From Mycolicibacterium sp. P1-5 (lineage in GTDB: Bacteria; Actinomycetota; Actinomycetes; Mycobacteriales; Mycobacteriaceae), in NCBI RefSeq assembly GCF_008329565.1, contig NZ_NPKT01000001.1, forward strand, positions 620,001 to 684,000: DNA of 64,000 bases. Reading direction: 5' to 3'. Under the pieces are notes generated by a model that was not told the origin of the DNA, made no database searches, and worked only from the letters and a program-made list of their open reading frames with translations. The first letter of the stretch is position 1. Each line of letters starts with the position of its first letter. The position numbers and the translations under genes are program-made. Below, piece by piece: positions 62,862 to 64,000 of this stretch.

Positions 62862-63437
62862 CTAATGGCGACGCAGTAGCGGCCGCCTCGGGCCGCGGAC
62901 GTTGACCGAACCCATGACCACCCGTCCAGTGAGCACCACATGCGGGGTGCCCTCAGCGGGAGGTTCCTTGCGGCGGTCACGCGCGCTACCGCCGTAGATC
63001 GTGATGTCGTCGATCGAAGCGCTGGCGCCGTCCGGCAACCGCAGATCCAACGAGCCGCGCACCAGGTCGAGCTCGATCACGACGACGGGTCCGGCGAACC
63101 GGGCGTTGGTCAGGTCGAGATCGACCGAGCCCATCCGGCGGACCAGCGCCAGCCGGGTCGGCACGGTCCACTCCCCGTGCCGCTTCAGTGAGCCCATCCA
63201 GCCACGCAGTTCGACCCGGTCGGCGGCCGAGGTGACGATGGCGCCCGGCCCGGGAAGGTCGTCGACCAAAACGTTCAGATCGGAGTGCATTCGCGCCATC
63301 GACACCTGTGCCGAGCGTTCCTCGAATTCGCCGATGTCGATCAGCCCCAGCGCGACGGCGTTGTGCAGCCGACGCAGCGTTCCGTTGCGGTCAGCATCGG
63401 AAACCCGCAGCCCAGGGGTGTGCTCGATTCCAGTCAT
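62862..63437 (-). CDS. DUF1707 protein with C-terminal LiaF-like domain
   Basis: 191 residues from ATG 63437. The N-terminal DUF1707 helix-rich domain (LRVSDADRNGTLRRLHNAVALGLIDIGEFEER, about 10-42) is common in actinobacteria. The C-terminal beta-rich part (LDLTNARFAGPVVVIELD, GSLDLRLPDGASASID, GRVVMGSVNVRGPRR) resembles cell-wall-active/LiaF C-terminal domains. No membrane segment. Function unknown; ten bases upstream of map on the same strand, so possibly co-transcribed. Confidence 0.82.
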   Translation of the reverse strand: MTGIEHTPGLRVSDADRNGTLRRLHNAVALGLIDIGEFEERSAQVSMARMHSDLNVLVDDLPGPGAIVTSAADRVELRGWMGSLKRHGEWTVPTRLALVRRMGSVDLDLTNARFAGPVVVIELDLVRGSLDLRLPDGASASIDDITIYGGSARDRRKEPPAEGTPHVVLTGRVVMGSVNVRGPRRPLLRRH

Positions 63438-63508
63438 GGCCTTTCCACGGTACCTGCTCGACCTCGGCTGGCCTGGGCCGATGAGTGCGCTGCCGCGGGC
63501 TGGCAGCC

Positions 63509-63528
63509 CCCACCGATATTCCGGTGGG
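63509..63528. promoter_or_regulatory. Short hairpin in divergent gap
   Basis: CCCACCG (63509-63515), six bases, CGGTGGG (63522-63528), within the 209-base gap between the divergent DUF1707 and secreted-protein genes. Purpose unclear: operator or RNA hairpin. TTTGACG follows at about 63558 but no matching -10 was found. Confidence 0.35.
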
Positions 63529-63646
63529 ATCGGACTAGGTCCTCGGCGTCCCCGTATTTTGACGAATCAGACAATAACTCCGCCCGGCACATGGATGGGG
63601 GCTAAATTTCGTCCATAGCGACCACTCAGCTCACCTGGAGGTAGTC

Positions 63647-64000
63647 ATGGGTCGACACGCTTCAACCACCAGAACCAAACTCGCCACCGCCACCGCCGTC
63701 AGCGCACTGAGCATCGGTGTGTTGGCCACCACCGGCCTCGGCTCAGCCCCGCCGGCCCGCGCCACCTGCGCCTCGTTCTTCGGCTTCGGCAACAGCCCCG
63801 CCTGCATGAGTGGCCCGACCAGCATTGCCATCGCCATCGGCAACGGGGCAGCGGCGCTCGCCGCAGACGGATGGTTCTCCACCGCCCTGGCTGTCGGCAA
63901 CGGCGCGACGGCCATTGTGGGCCTGCCTGGGGTAACCAGCGCCCTCTCCAGCGCCACCACGATCGGTGACAATTCAGTCGCAGAGACTATCGGGATCCTC
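63647..64000 (+). CDS. Secreted Ala/Gly-rich repeat protein, 3'-truncated by window edge
   Basis: 118 codons are visible from ATG 63647, with GGAGG nine bases upstream. A signal peptide (residues 1 to about 40: basic start, hydrophobic LATATAVSALSIGVLATTG, cleavage near APPARA-T) is followed by two Cys in CASFFGFGNSPAC. Then come degenerate repeats TSIAIAIGNGAAALA, STALAVGNGATAIV and SATTIGDNSVA. The A-(I/L)-A-x-G-N-x-A pattern is like the left-handed beta-roll repeats of trimeric-adhesin heads, but the same look can arise from Ala/Gly-rich composition. The end of the gene is outside the window. Confidence 0.75.
   Translation, partial: MGRHASTTRTKLATATAVSALSIGVLATTGLGSAPPARATCASFFGFGNSPACMSGPTSIAIAIGNGAAALAADGWFSTALAVGNGATAIVGLPGVTSALSSATTIGDNSVAETIGIL

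Noticed and set aside
1..64000. CRISPR arrays, insertion sequences, prophage, tRNA or rRNA genes
   Set aside because: No regularly spaced direct repeats, transposase or integrase motifs, or tRNA-like cloverleafs were recognised by eye; a tRNAscan or Rfam search was not possible.

Overview
The window is high-GC DNA from a mycobacterium, most likely a free-living or opportunistic Mycolicibacterium-type species. The evidence is mycobacterium-specific genes (mycothione reductase, efpA, a SigC-type sigma factor, a CtpB-type copper ATPase), frequent GTG/TTG starts, many 4-base stop/start overlaps, and a gene order that, as I recall it, follows M. tuberculosis from infB to mapB (Rv2839c to Rv2861c), with extra genes inserted. 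I made no database comparison; ortholog names rest on recalled sequences and gene order. No stretch longer than 300 bases lacks a gene. I saw no rRNA, tRNA, CRISPR array, transposase or phage gene.

Layout. 1-5.3 kb: rimP-nusA-(FAD oxidoreductase)-ylxR-infB on the minus strand, with infB cut by the window edge. 5.4-8.2 kb: two small plus-strand genes and proS. 8.2-13.9 kb: a membrane protein, an NCS1 permease and two tandem EfpA-type exporters. 13.9-21 kb: a tight minus-strand run mqo-GNAT-chelatase ATPase-cobO-cobB-cysG (cobalamin and siroheme). 21.1-23.6 kb: an alpha/beta hydrolase and mtr. 23.6-26.6 kb: arsR-cbiM-cbiN-cbiQ-cbiO cobalt/nickel uptake. 26.7-30.2 kb and 41.2-44.4 kb: two halves of a likely copper circuit (zinc-finger membrane protein, DUF5134 protein, CopD/CtaG protein; CopZ-like protein, CtpB-type ATPase, SigC). 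Between them, 30.2-40.5 kb: a catabolic island with two Rieske oxygenases, each followed by a homologous 110-residue protein, one shared reductase, a TauD dioxygenase, an SDR, an amidohydrolase, a MarR regulator, an SGNH hydrolase and an M20 amidohydrolase. 44.5-48.5 kb: a cation exchanger, glucose dehydrogenase and GH15 trehalase-type hydrolase. 48.5-55.4 kb: glutamine-synthetase-like/amidotransferase/aldehyde dehydrogenase/SDR/GntR operon with a divergent amino-acid permease, resembling gamma-glutamylation (Puu-type) amine catabolism. 55.5-59.1 kb: the N-acetylglutaminylglutamine amide osmolyte pair. 59.1-64 kb: a serine-less hydrolase, a lipoprotein, cobQ, map, a DUF1707 protein and the start of a secreted repeat protein.

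Regulatory reading. Three sites of the form GGAAC-N17-CGAC(T/C) precede the zinc-finger gene, the DUF5134 gene and ctpB, and I propose them as SigC (ECF) promoters of a copper regulon. Three near-identical 18-base palindromic sites precede both Rieske operons, and I propose them as MarR operators. Two families of long intergenic palindromes, two copies each, lie at gene ends.
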